Below are positions 35,654-47,577 of a stretch of 64,000 bases of DNA, one piece after another. The notes below the pieces were generated by a model. That model was not told the origin of the DNA, ran no database searches, and was given only the letters and a program-made list of their open reading frames with translations. A program made the translations under genes and the position numbers. The stretch comes from Lathyrus oleraceus (Eukaryota; Streptophyta; Magnoliopsida; Fabales; Fabaceae), in NCBI RefSeq assembly GCF_024323335.1, contig NC_066580.1, forward strand, positions 85,111,391-85,175,390, written 5' to 3'. The number at the start of each line of letters is the position of its first letter. Within the stretch, counting starts at the first letter, position 1.

Positions 35654-37641
35654 TGTAAGACCCCAATTTTGACCCTAAGATCCCTCATGGCATCATAACA
35701 TTGCATTTGCATTGCCTCAAGGATCTTTAGCATCTTGGTTCCCTTTGCCTTTGGGTGAGACTCCTTGTGATTGGTTTGAGATCACCAAGCATGCTTGAAT
35801 TATACATCATTGTTTCTCTTACTTTTGTTTACTAACCAAAAGCACAAAAATGTGTCACTAACATCTTTTGTTTGAAGCTTGAGTATCATCCAAGACACTT
35901 TGTGGGTTCTATTTAGATGATCAGTCAACACAAGGGAATGTCTTGAGATACTTCCAACAGGTTTAAATGGGGTCTATTCGTCGGTCAAAACGTTAATCTT
36001 GAAGGAGCAAAAGTTTGTTCATGAACTGTCATGCTCGCTAGGCAAAGCCCACGTGTAAAAAAAAACGAAAAACGAAAAACAAAAAAAAAACAAAAATAAA
36101 TAAATAAATAAATAAAATATAACATAAAATTTTTGGACTTGGGCCTCTCTCATTTGAGCCCACAGGTCCACAAAAATCAGGTTATAAATTCAGAGTTTCA
36201 GTGAAACAAAATTTCATTCTATTCCTATAACCCTGACAGGGAAAAAGATAGTGAGAGAAGAGCTAACAGAGTTCAGAGAAACCTCCAGAGACTGAAGGGA
36301 ACTCATCGACAAAGAACCAATTCCCCCTCATATAAACCCTCAGATTGCTTTGCGAACCCAACCGGGCAATTCAATTTCATTCGATCTCTCTAGTCAGGTT
36401 TGCCTTATTCCCATTACTTTATGCTTTTAATTTTAATGTTCTGAATGTATGAGGTATTATGGGTGAATTTGATACCCTTTTGATGCATGTGTTTGACAAG
36501 AGGTTTAGGCATCCTACCCTTGGTTGCTTTTTGTGAGCTTTTTGTGAATTTTAATGGCATGATTCATATGGTTACATTTTGATTTGGGGGCAACTCTTGA
36601 TTACCCTATCTTGTTTCTCTAACTTGCTTGTTGAGTTTTATTTTGTGAGGGCTCATATGACTCTTGCAGAGATGGCTTTCCTGGTGTTCCACTTTATTTG
36701 TGGGATACCACCTGGAGGTTTATTCCGATTACCTGTACTGACTCACTTTCTTTGATGGTGTTTAGCTTGGAAGAGTCTTTGGGTTTCTTATTTATCTAAT
36801 TGTTGTTACTTCGGATCTTTATCCGTACGGTAGATATCTCGATCCCTTTACTTTTCCCGCATGTTACCGATTTCTTAGGTTTCGTATAGCCTCGCGTGGC
36901 ATGTCATTTAAGGTAGCGCGGTTCCTTCATCTAGGACTGCCCTTTTGCATTAGCATCCCTAAACACCCCAACTCATTGATTTTTCTTCTCCTAAGAACAC
37001 GTTATCTCCTTCTACTACATGCGAGTAAGTCTCCAAAGGTCGAGCATCCGGTAGATTGCGTAGTAACGTCGTTCACCCCAAAACACAACCCTTACCCTAT
37101 AGGTGGTCGAACTACGTTTTGCTCTGATTTTCATCCCAGATGAGATACGTAGGCATAAGACGTGATGTCTTAACGAGAACACTCCTCTTTAACCCATAGG
37201 TAGCCGAGCTACGAAGACTCTGATTCTCAGATTCAGATGAGATACGTATGTAGTGGATGCGACGTCCGTGCGAGTCATTTTCTTTTGACCCTTCTTTTAG
37301 TAAGTAGTACATTAGATAAACATACACGCTTTTCTCATCCCTTCAATCATGTTTGCACAAATAAATTTTCACAAAAAACAATAACATTTGCAACAAATGT
37401 GAAAAGGGCTCCCTAGGAGTACCTAGGATGCTTTGGGTGCCTAACACCTTCCCATTGCATAACCAACCCCCTTACCCAGATCTCTGACATTTTTACTAGT
37501 TTTTGATTCGATAAAACATTTAGGTTTTTGTTCGCTTTCTAACCATTCCTTTGGATAAATAGAAGTGCGGTGGCGACTCGACTTGTATGGTTTACCTTGG
37601 ATTTAGTCAATATCTCCAAAGGTAGCGAATACCCCGCTACA
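35654..37641 (+). repeat. Element 2 5' LTR
   Basis: TGTAAGACCCC to CCCCGCTACA. The first 240 or so bases and last 305 or so resemble elements A, B and S, but the middle 1.4 kb does not. It has its own TATA-like site (36183-36189), an (AAAT)n tract (36091-36117), duplicated TCTGAT...AGATGAGATACG units (about 37125-37260), and the U5 hairpin (37412-37427). Confidence 0.93.
36183..36189 (+). promoter_or_regulatory. TATA-like site in element 2 LTRs
   Basis: TATAAAT follows a CT-rich stretch and is kept in the 3' LTR at 45270-45276. The next 200 bases are more conserved between the two LTRs than the poly-A tract upstream, as expected around a start site. Inferred. Confidence 0.5.
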
Positions 37642-37647
37642 GAAAAA

Positions 37648-37665
37648 TGGCAACTCTGCTGGGGA
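37648..37665 (+). other. Primer binding site of element 2
   Basis: TGGCAACTCTGCTGGGGA, one base different (A for G at position 5) from the sites in elements A and 1, and six bases from the LTR end. Confidence 0.9.
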
Positions 37666-38566
37666 TAATGGCCTAGTGGGTTTTGCCTACTTTTCATATT
37701 GTGTTGTATTGTATTGTATATTTTTTGTGTGACATATTTTTGTGCAATTTGGGATTACTATATTGTATGTAATGATTGAATTGCTTGAATATTAATTCCT
37801 TGTGTGCTTGGTGATCTTTGTGAGATGATTTCTATACCCGGACTCGAGTGCACTTAGGATAGGAGAATGGCATAGTCTTGTCGACTTGTGTGGAGTTATT
37901 CCTTAGCAAGTTGACTTGCAAGCCCATTCACTTGGTGGAGGTCATGTTGGGATCAATAATGTCACACAAGTAGTTGTGGTTAGACATTACTCTTTCCAAT
38001 ATAGACCTTAGAAGCCAAGGACCTTAGTGTAACAAGCCCATCTTGGCCTATTCTTAGGATGTAGTGCGAAAGTCGTTCAAGTGTAAGATTTGATACGATT
38101 GTTACGCGATACTACACTCATAAGAGTCTCTCTTAAGAATATTTTTGGAATACGAGTAGTCGTTTCTCTGATAATATCCAAAAGATGGGATGATGACTAT
38201 GGGAACCTTTTGTAGAACATGTTTGGCAGGTTTAAACCTTAGTACACTCCCTTTGGGTGGTTCTTAACCTAAACTCCATGCTCGTGACTTGCAACAAACC
38301 CTTGATTCATGGTTGATCCGTTCAGGTATCCTTAATATCAATGGAACTTGGGTGTTGATAAGGTGTAAACCATAATCCACCAAAATGGATAGTTGATATT
38401 AAGGATAACATGATCCATCCCATGACCTTTGTTTGGTGTGCTTTGCTTGATCCTTGAGTGTGATTGTTGCATTCATGCATTCATGCACCCATTTGCATTC
38501 ATATCATCAAAATAATAAATAAAATTTTCAAGGAACTTAAGAGGTCTATTTGCAAAATTTTCAGAC
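37666..38566 (+). other. Element 2 leader (untranslated)
   Basis: About 0.9 kb without a gene, matching the element A leader 6459-7355 along its whole length. Confidence 0.75.
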
Positions 38567-40018
38567 ATGGAAAGACAAAGAAGGAATACAAAGAAGTATA
38601 GTTTCAGACAACCAGACTTAAAAGAGCTAAGGAATTTGACATCCTATGTATTAGATCCCTTGGGTTTCAAAACTCGTTTTGGGAAGCTTCTTCCTCTTCT
38701 GACCACTCAGGTGGATGAAGGATTGATGAGTGTATTGGTGCAGTTTTACGATCCTTTGTACCGTTGCTTCACGTTTCCGGACTTTCAGCTTTTGCCTACC
38801 CTTGAGGAGTATGCTTATCTTGTAGGTATACCTGTTCTAGATCAGTTGCTGTTCAGTGGCTTGAAAAGGGTTCCTACTTCTCAAGAGATAGAAGACATGT
38901 TGCACATATATGAATCTCTGGTTGAGGCTCATATGACTACCAAAGGTGGAATTCAAGGTCTCCCTTCTGAGTTCCTTGTTGCTCAAGCTACTATATATGG
39001 GAAGGCCATGAGTGAGGATGCCTTTGAAGCCATATTTGTACTTCTCATCTATGGATTGGTATTGTTCCCCAACATCGACAAGTTTGTGGATGTGAACGCT
39101 ATTAGGATCTTCTCTACTCTTAATCCCGTTCCGACTCTGTTGGGCGATACCTACTTCTCTTTGCATATGAGGAATGCAAAGGGTGGTGGCGCCATGGTGT
39201 GTTGTTTACCTTTGTTGTATAAGTGGTTTATTTCTCACTTACCTCAGACGGTCGCTTTCAAGGAGAACAAGGAATGTCTACGATGGTCCACGAGCCTTAT
39301 GTCTCTCACTAATGATGATATCTCTTAGTACAACCATGTGTATGATTGTGTGCAGATTATTGACTCTTGTGGCGAATTCCCCAATGTACCTCTTCTTGGT
39401 ACATGTGGTGGGATTAACTACAATCCTGTTTTGGCACGTCGGCAACTTGGGTTCCCCCTAAAGGATAAACCCAATAACATTCTATTAGAGGGTGTATTCT
39501 TTCAGGATGGTAAAGATCCCCAAGGCTTGAAAGCTAGGATGGTCCGCGCTTGGCGCAAGATTCATAGGAAAGGAAGGAAAGAGTTGGGTCCTAAGAATTG
39601 CATTGCTTTGGAGCCTTACACTGCTTGGGTAAGGAAGAGAGCGTCTGAGTATCTCATGCCTTACGAGTATCCGAGACCTACACCTATGATTATGGCTGGG
39701 CCTTCAACCCTCCCTAATCAAGGAGTAGAGGAGTTGAGAGACGAGGACCGTTCACATGCTTGGATCCGTGAACGTGAAGAGCTGCTTCAGCAGATTAAGG
39801 AGAAGGATGCATTAATTGAGTTTCTTGAGCATCAGGTTATTGATGACCCTGATGATGTATGGACTTCTCTACTTCCTCAGTCTTCTAAGTTTTGGAAGAG
39901 TAAGTATGATCGACTCGCCAAAGAGAAGGCCGATATGGAGGCAGCCTATGAGAGGGAAGTGAAGAGGCTTCGTGCATCTTATCTTCATGTGTCCCGAGCT
40001 TTAGATGATTATTTCTAG
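38567..40018 (+). pseudogene. Element 2 ORF1 (DUF7745-like) with one in-frame TAG
   Basis: The frame encodes about 483 residues of the Ogre ORF1 protein of unknown role. The first 253 codons include a basic start (MERQRRNTKK), QFYDPLYRCFTFPDF and YGLVLFPN. A TAG at 39326-39328 interrupts it where element A has TGG in the same context (YNRVYD follows). The same frame then runs on through CGEFPNVPLLGTCGGINYNP to a charged coiled-coil tail (about 39770-40010) ending DDYF. Element A lacks this tail because of element B. One substitution separates the copy from an open frame, so it decayed little after insertion. It is the only near-complete gene left in element 2. Confidence 0.87.
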
Positions 40019-40245
40019 GGATCCATAGGATGATTATTCTCCTTTTCTCTTGTATATGATTGACGATGCTGCACTTCTTTTCCCTGATATTATTTGATGA
40101 GATATTTCCACATGTGATAAAATGCTTGATATTTCCAGAATTTGCAAATAAAACTCTAAAGTTCCTTTGAAATAAAAAACAAATCATATGCACAAGCATT
40201 GCATGCATCATATGCATAAGCAGGTTTTGTTTCCGGTCCCTTGCC

Positions 40246-40475
40246 TTGTTGTCTAACTCTGTGTCATTCATTTATTTTGAAGACAAACTGACTCACCGGT
40301 ACTACACTAGAGCCAACATTTTCAAGAGTGGAGGTTTCATCCACACTGGTCTAGATGAGGAGGCTGCTGCCGTTTTAGAAGAAGATACAAAGGATTCTGA
40401 CAACTTCATCCTCCTTGGTGGGGTCTGCAACAATTGGGTCGCTGTGGATATTCCGACAGTTGTCCATAAGTCAGC
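40246..40475 (+). pseudogene. Element 2 gag-pro remnant (deletion junction)
   Basis: About 77 codons begin near the Gag start (THRYYTRAN, compare RPHRYYTRRN in element 1) and pass directly into a tail that ends at a donor-like GTAATA, as the end of the protease frame does in element 1. The Gag core, zinc knuckle and protease site are all missing. The frame starts with no ATG, like the gag frame of element 1, so the initiating codons may come from splicing. The reading frame across the junction stays open to the predicted intron. Confidence 0.65.
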
Positions 40476-40736
40476 GTAATAATCACTTTGTTTGAAAACC
40501 CTTCTCCCATGCCAAAAGGAGGAGTGATGACATTATTGGCGCATAAATATAATGATGTTTTCATTCAATAAATTCATGTTAAATGTTTGTTTTTCCATTT
40601 ATTTTCCCTTTTCGCTTTTGCCTGAAATTGGTGATCACATAAAACCTCAAAATGGAATAAAATCAATCTTTTCATCTGCATAATGATTTGCCTTGTTTGA
40701 ATTTTAAATCTTTTCATATCCAAAATCATTATGCAG
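40476..40736 (+). other. Predicted intron between gag-pro remnant and RT (element 2)
   Basis: Donor GTAATA at 40476 and acceptor TTATGCAG ending at 40736 define 261 bases. Splicing joins the remnant frame to the RT frame with the split after codon base 2, exactly as in element 1. The RT frame itself opens with TTG, not ATG, directly after the acceptor. Confidence 0.72.
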
Positions 40737-41985
40737 GTTGATTTCTAAACCCATTGAACATAATGACCCAACACCATCTCCCAATTTTGAATTCCCTGTA
40801 TTTGAGGCAGAGGAAGATGATGTTAAAGAGATTCCTGATGAGATCACCCGACTACTTGAGCATGAAGAGAAGATCATTAAGCCGCATCTTGAGAATCTGG
40901 AAACAGTCAACTTGGTGTCTGAAGATTGTGTGCGAGAGGTAAAGATTGGGGCACTTCTGGAAGAATCTGTTAAGAAGGGGTTGATTAATTTGCTACGAGA
41001 ATATGTTGACGTCTTTACCTGGTCATATGAAGACATGCCTGGTCTAGATACTGATATTGTGCAACATTTCTTGCCTTTGAAGCCTGAGTGCGTGCCTGTG
41101 AAGCAGAAGCTCAGAAGAACTCATCCTGATATGGTAGTAAAGATCAAAGAGGAAGTTCAAAAGCAAATTGATGCGGGGTTCCTGGTGACTTCTATATATC
41201 CTCAATGGGTGGCCAATATTGTGCTCGTGCCTAAGAAAGATGGAAAAGTCCGGATGTGTGTGGACTATAGAGACTTGAATAAAGCTAGTCTGAAAGATGA
41301 TTTCCCTCTACCACATATTGATATGTTGGTAGATAATACAGCTAAATTCAAAGTCTTCTCGTTTATGGATGTATTTTCCGGATATAATCAAATTAAAATG
41401 GCACCCGAGGATATAGAGAAGACAATATTCATCACACCTTGGGGAACATTCTGTTATCGAGTGATGCCCTTCGGTTTGAAGAACGCCGGAGCCACGTATC
41501 AACGAGCTATGACCACCTTGTTTCATGATATGATGCATAAGGAGATTGAGGTGTACGTTGACGATATGATCGCTAAGTCAAGATCGGAGGCTGTACTCCC
41601 TGTAGAGGTGGAGATCCCATCAATAAGAGTCTTGATGGAAGCCAAGTTAACTGATGTTGAATGGGTTCAAAGTCGTTATGACCAGCTGAATTTGATTGAA
41701 GAGAAGAGATTGACTGCCATGTGCCACGGTCAGTTATATCAGCAGAGGATGAAGAAAGCTTTTGATAAGAAGGTCAAGCCTCGTGTGTTCCGAGAAGGTG
41801 ACCTTGTGCTCAAGAAAGTTTTGTCTTTCGCGCCCGATTCCAGGGGCAAGTGGACTCCGAACTATGAGGGTCCGTATGTTGTTAAGAGAGCCTTTTCAGG
41901 CGGTGCTTTGATACTTACAACTATGGATGGGGAGGATTTCACTCGTCCTGTGAATTCAGATGCAGTCAAGAAATACTTCGCCTAA
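40737..41985 (+). pseudogene. Element 2 RT fragment fused to integrase C-terminus
   Basis: One uninterrupted frame of about 415 codons. It starts with the acidic linker and RT N-terminal part (CVDYRDLNKAS, FSFMDVFSGYNQ, FGLKNAGATYQ, YVDDMIAKS, ending near 41587). It then jumps directly to the integrase tail that follows the DDE core in element 1 (AVLPVEVEIPS to KKYFA, 41590-41985). The RT thumb, both RNase H domains and the integrase zinc region and catalytic core are absent, so no enzyme activity is expected. The codon for Gln at 41743-41745 is CAG where element 1 has TAG. The junction near GAGG is consistent with a short shared sequence at both deletion ends. That the frame survived two deletions is notable. 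Confidence 0.85.
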
Positions 41986-44737
41986 AAAAATAAAAACTGA
42001 ATAGCTCGCTAAGTTGAAAACTCGAAAGGGCGGATTAGGAAAAAATGAGCGTCTCGGTGGATTGAAAACCCGAAAGGGCGATCCAGGCAAAAGTTAGAGA
42101 CACAAAAAATATATAATAATGATATATGTATCCCGCTAGATTGAGTACCTCATCCTGGGGCAATCTAGACAAAAATTAGGGATTTAGCAAGTAACTGCAT
42201 CCTGACAAGACTTTGTTCTACAACTGTCGTCCATCAAAGATCCTTGCTCATTATCAGCCAAAGCTTCAAATACATCGGATTCAGAATTGGCGGAGAAATG
42301 GTCATTATGTTCAATGTAGCCCTTTTCCAATATATATCACCAATTTCAAATTTGTAAAGATCTATGGAGTCTTGCCATTCGCAGACTACCATTCTATCAA
42401 ATAAATTTGAGCCTTTTATCCAATTATTGGCACTCTTATCTGTTTCTATTCAACAAATGTTTTGCATGTTTTGATTAAGAAAATATCATTGTTTTAAGCG
42501 ATCAAATTTTTTATAATTTGTTTTTAAACAAAGTGAACATTCACAATGACGAAAGGATACTTAGGAGATCCTCAGTGCTCTCCCAAGGGTGGTACGATCC
42601 CCAACAGGGTAATATTTTTGTCCATATTCCTGGCATGACTGTATCTCCTCCCTTCGGAACCCCTTGTGGTTTATCCTACCAAGTGGATTGCTTGTTGAGA
42701 GTCACCTCTCTTCCCTTCATCAGAGTAGCAATCTTTCTTCCTCAGCAGCTTGGATCTCTTTGGGAAAGAGCAGTATTTGGTGGTTGATCCCGATAAATCC
42801 TTTATCTCCTCGGATATATTCCCCAGTAGAGTTGTTGGTGTGGTGGACCTTGTCTGTGATAACTCTCGTCCCCAGCTGGAATGATTGATGATTCATCCCT
42901 TGCAGAGTTCTTTGCTTCCTGGTATCTCTGATCCCCAGCAGATTGGATACTCCCCGGTGAACTTGGCTTTCTCTCTTGAGATGTAGTACCGGGTGGTTGA
43001 TTCCTGGACCTGGTTGTGTTAAATATGTCTGTCTGTCAGCATACATCATACATAAACCACACATATTCATGCATAATTATAACATTCAAATATTCATGTT
43101 GCATTCTTTGCCATATATCGTTGTTTGCTATCTCCTACTATTTGGTGATATACTTCCCCGAGCAGATGTGTGTGTCTGATCTCTACATATAGAGTCAGCT
43201 CCATAAGCAGAAAGCGTCTATCCTTTCTTCCATATTCCCCACCGGGTTATATCCTCGTGGATGTTGATTGTTTTTGTTCCTTCCCAACACATATACTGGG
43301 ATGGTTTTCCCCATTGAGTTATATCCTCACCGGGACAAGTCATGATTTGGTGTGCCTATCCAGTTTGATCCTAGATCGGTCTCTTGAGACTCTTTTCCTG
43401 TTTCCCCGTGGTAAATGAATAATTACTCAATAATTAGTAATTATTATCCCCGACGGAGTGTGTGTTTCTCTACCCTCATACCGGTAGTTGTAAACCCTAT
43501 TTCTTCCCTTTTTGCAGAGTAACTATTTTTTGCTCATCTTCAATTGGTGACAGTTATCTTCATCCAGTATTCAGTGATGATATCCCCTCATCTGCTTGGA
43601 TAATTGCCCTGATTACGCAATTTATCCCCAGCGGGTCATCTCTCGTCTACCTTGTTGTTGTTGGTAACGATTGTTTCTCCCTTGAATTAGTCATCATTAT
43701 ATACCTAGTTTCGGTATCCCGATGCCTTTTCTTTTCGGTCGATTTATCCTTTATTAACCCAGTAACCGGTTGTGGATAATCGTCCATGCGAGTATATTAT
43801 CTATGTTCTGACGGTAATAGATAGTATATCTCATGCACTCTCGGGTCTGAAGCCTTTTGTTCTTCCCCAGTTGAGTAAGATTCGTATCCCCTTTGTGGAG
43901 TCGAATATCCATCCTGTAATCGAGTTTGCTTTTAGCCCTCTTTTAGATGATGAGTGTTTTGGGAATATTCCCCAATTCACGCCTTGGTTGGTCACCTATT
44001 ATATGCCCAGTAACCGGTATCCCTGGTATTCCTTCCTCTCTGCTCCCTATTATGACTTTTTGTCCCCTGTGGAGTCAGCATCCCTGAGTTGAAGTATACC
44101 TCTTAGGTATTCCTCAGATGTTTTGAAGTTTTGATATCTCTCACCCTTATACCGGTCTTAGATATTCATTTCTTCCCGAGCATGTTGTATCTCTCACCCT
44201 TATACCGGTGTTCAGATCACATGTCTCATTGAGCTTATTACCTAGTAACCGGTAATACCTCGTCTCGTTGCTTCCCCAGGAGAGTCTTTTTAGACATCCC
44301 CAGCGAAGTCCCTTAGTGGATCGTTTTCATCCGGATTTTATCCGAAGTATCCGTTGTGGATAAATTTTGTTGTATTGGCATATTCCCCAATACACGTATC
44401 TTCGAGCCAGCTCGAGTCTTTTAATTGGATCTTTTCCCTTTGGAATTCTGTTCCCCAAGCTTTGAGTCGTGCCCTGCTCACACATTTCTGTCTTATCCCC
44501 ATAAGAGTCCCCAGGATCTTGGTCCCATGGAGTGAATTGCTCATATGGATTATCAGTGGCTTCTGATTTCTTTGCTTTTGTGGACACATATCTCCACAGA
44601 GTGCTACCATTTTTCATACCTACATTTCCATCATGAGGTCTCTTAGGGACCAAAATTCGTCTCTTTGTTATTATTTAAGCCCATTCTACCCCGTCGAGAC
44701 GAATATTTTAACCTTCACTTCTCCGGCTAGAATGACC
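41986..44737 (+). other. Element 2 3' noncoding region
   Basis: About 2.75 kb after the integrase tail with no convincing gene. It begins with CCCGAAAGGG-type units (42000-42180), then holds about 20 TCCCCAG..GAGT motifs spread over 42590-44530, and several ACCGGT-containing units (about 43480-44250). The short open frames are incidental. Confidence 0.7.
42590..44530 (+). repeat. tRNA-3'-end-like repeat array (element 2)
   Basis: About 20 copies of TTCCCCAG or near variants followed by GAGT, at irregular 50-150 base spacing. The best are 42819-42834 (TTCCCCAGTAGAGTTG), 42932-42946 (TCCCCAGCAGATTGG), 43863-43876 and 44272-44286. The primer-site complement is TCCCCAGCAGAGTCGCCA. Orientation relative to the element is the same as in elements 1 and 3. 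Confidence 0.75.
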
Positions 44738-44752
44738 TTAAATAGGGGAATC
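44738..44752 (+). other. Polypurine tract of element 2
   Basis: TTAAATAGGGGAATC precedes the 3' LTR terminus TGTAAGACC and shares AATAGGGG with element 1. Confidence 0.75.
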
Positions 44753-46727
44753 TGTAAGACCCCAATTTTGATCCTAAGATCCATCATGGCATCATAACAT
44801 TGCATTTGCATTGCCTCAAGGATATTTGACATCTTGGTTCCCTTTGCCTTTGGGTGGGACTCCTTGTGATTGGTTTGAGATCACCAAGCATGCTTGAATT
44901 ATACATCATTGTTTCTCTTACTTTTGTTTACTAACCAAACGCACAAAAATGTGTGACTAACATCTTTTGTTTGAAGCTTGAGTATCACCCAAGACACTTT
45001 GTGGGTTCTATTTAGATGATCAGTCAACACAAGGGAATGGCTTGAGATACTTCCAACAAGTTTAAATGGGGTCTATTCGTCGGTCAAAACGTTAATATTG
45101 AAGGAGCAAAAGTTTGTTCATGAACTGTCATGCTCGCTAGGCGAAGCCCACGTGTAAAAAAAAACGAAAAAATAAAAAATAAATAAATAAATAAATAAAT
45201 AAAATATAACAAATTTTTTTTGGACTTGGGCCTCTCTCATTTGAGCCCACAGGTCCACAAAAATCAGGTTATAAATTCAGAGTTTCAGTGAAATAAAATT
45301 TCATTATATTCCTATTACCTTGGCAGGGAAAAAGATAGTGAGAGAAGAGCTAACAGAGTTCAGAGCAACCTCCAGAGACTGAAGGGAACTCATCGGCAAA
45401 GAACTAATTCCCCCTCATATAAACCCTCAGATTGCTTTGCAAACCCAACCGGCCAATTCAATTTCATTCGATCTCTCTAGTCAGGTTTGCCTTATTCCCA
45501 TTACTTTATGCTTTTAATTTGAATGTTCTGAATGTATGAGGTATTATGGGTGAATTTGATACCCTTTTGATGCATGTGTTTGACAAGAGGTTTAGGCCTC
45601 CTACCCTTGGTTTCTTTTTGTGAGCTTTTTATGAATTTTAATGGCATGATTCATATGGTTACATTTTGATTTGGGGGAAACTCTTGATTACCCTATCTTG
45701 TTTCTCTAACTTGTTTGTTGAGTTTTGTTTTGTGAGGGCTCATATGACTCTTGCAGAGATGGCTTGCCTGATGTTCCACTTTACTTGTGGGATACCACCT
45801 GGAGGTTTATTCCGATTACCTGTACTGACTCACTTTCTTTGATGGTGTTTAGCTTGGAAGAGTCTTTGGGTTTCTTATTTATCTAATTGTTGTTACTTCG
45901 GATCTTTATCCGTACGGTAGATCTCTCGATCCCTTTACTTTTCCCGCATGTTACCAATTTCTTAGGTTAGTATAGCCTCGCGTGGCATGTCATTTAAGGT
46001 AGCGCGGTTTCTTCATCTAGGACTGCCCTTTTGCATTAGCATCCCTAAACACCCCAACTCATTAATTTTTCTTCTCCTAAGAACACGTTATCTCCTTCTA
46101 CTACAGGCGAGTAAGTCTCCAAAGGTCGAGCATCCGGTAGATTGCGTAATAACGTCGTTCACCCCTAAACACAACCCTTACCCCTTAGGTGGTCGAACTA
46201 CGTTTTGCTCTGATTTTCATCCCAGATGAGATACGTAGGCATAAGACGCGATGTCTTAGCGAGCACACTCCTCTTTAACCCATAGGTAGCCGAGCTACGA
46301 AGACTCTGATTCTCAAATTCAGATGAGATACGTATGCAGTGGATGCGACGTCCGTGCGAGTTATTTTCTTTTGACCCTTCTTTTAGTAAGCAGTACATTA
46401 GGTAAACATACACGCTTTTCTCATCCCTTCAATCATGTTTGCACAAAGAAATTTTCACAAAAAATAACAACCTTTGCAACAAATGTGAAAAAGGCTCCCT
46501 AGGAGTACCTAGGATGCTTTGGGTGCCTAACACCTTCCCATTGCATAACCAACCCCCTTACCCAGATCTCTGACATTTTTACTAGTTTTTGATTCGATAA
46601 AACTTTTAGGTTTTTGTTCGCTTTCTAACCATTCCTTTGGATAAATAGAAGTGCGGTGGCGAATCGACTTGTATGGTTTACCTTGGATTTAGTCAATATC
46701 TCCAAAGGTAGCGAATACCCCGCTACA
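44753..46727 (+). repeat. Element 2 3' LTR
   Basis: Partner of 35654-37641 with scattered substitutions and length differences in the A-rich and (AAAT)n tract (45150-45200). The primer-like copy in U5 reads TGGCGAATC here instead of TGGCGACTC. Confidence 0.93.
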
Positions 46728-46732
46728 GACGT
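46728..46732. repeat. Target-site duplication GACGT, right copy, element 2
   Basis: Matches 35649-35653. Confidence 0.94.
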
Positions 46733-47577
46733 GTAATTTGAATGGCATTTGCTATCAAGATTTCATGTGAATTCCATAATTTTACCTAAACATTCACCTC
46801 TTCGAAAATCCCATTTGAAAAATCCAAACATGATCATGTGAGTAATGGTTGGAAAGGTCTTGATGTAAGGAACAATTGTTATGTTTGGAAAAAAATCCAT
46901 TTGAGTGTGGAAATTTATGAAATTTGAGTTTAAAGTGCAAGGTGCATGACATGTCAAGGCAAGGTTTCCAAATTTGGCCAATTTTCAAGCCCCTATGTTT
47001 TGATGACGCAAGCCTCAAATGGAAAAACCTTAAACATAAAAGTTGTAGATATTTTCAAGGCAATCAAAATGAACTTAAATTTTGCATCATTTGGATTTTG
47101 GATAAAAGAGTTATGGGCACTTGAAGTTGGACTTTTTTGCCTTTTAATGCCTTTGGTCAAAAAGGACCTATAATGTCTTGCATTATCACATGTATTTCCT
47201 TTGAGATTTTGAAATTTTGTTCAACATAAAATTTGAAGTAGACATCTTAATATTTCTAATTCATTTGATACCACCTCAAAATAATAAAAAATGAATGAGT
47301 TGTGTTCATGGGAAGTTGACCTAAAATTAGGGTTTCAGTCAAAATGACCTATAATGTCTTGGAATGGATGATGACCTTCCAAGCTTCAAATAAATTTTTG
47401 ATGAAAATTAAAGTTGTTCATATTGTCCTTAAGATCATTTTTTATTTTGGAATCATCTCCATTTGACAAACACATCAAAAGTTAGGTCTCAGTGCATTTC
47501 AAAATAGTCAGATGAATTGACTGATCAACTTCTCAAGTCCACAACTCATACCTTGATGAATTGATGATTGAGGATAC
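46733..47577 (-). mobile_element. Element B LTR, piece 3 (U3)
   Basis: Continues piece 2 upstream of its TATA box after element 2 is removed. It has no gene. Its sentence-like AT-rich U3 phrases (such as AAGTTGTAGATATTTTCAAG) resemble the U3 of the family I LTRs in a general way. It ends at the GATAC duplicated by solo LTR S. Confidence 0.8.
47573..47577. repeat. Target-site duplication GATAC, left copy, solo LTR S
   Basis: GATAC precedes TGTAAGACCCC at 47578 and recurs at 53079-53083. Confidence 0.94.

Larger units (their letters stand above)
35654..46727 (+). mobile_element. Element 2: non-autonomous Ogre-type element, 11.07 kb
   Basis: LTRs at 35654-37641 (1988 bp) and 44753-46727 (1975 bp) flank a primer site, a leader, ORF1, a gag-pro remnant, a predicted intron, an RT-integrase-tail fusion, a 3' noncoding region and a polypurine tract. 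Matching GACGT flanks show it inserted as a unit. Compared with element 1 it lacks most of gag and protease, both RNase H domains and the integrase core. Its two LTRs differ more than those of element 1, so it is probably the older insertion. It must have been copied with enzymes from another element. Confidence 0.94.

Noticed and set aside
36091..36117. (AAAT)n tract as a poly-A tail of a LINE or SINE
   Set aside because: It lies inside both element 2 LTRs upstream of the TATA-like site and has no target duplication of its own.
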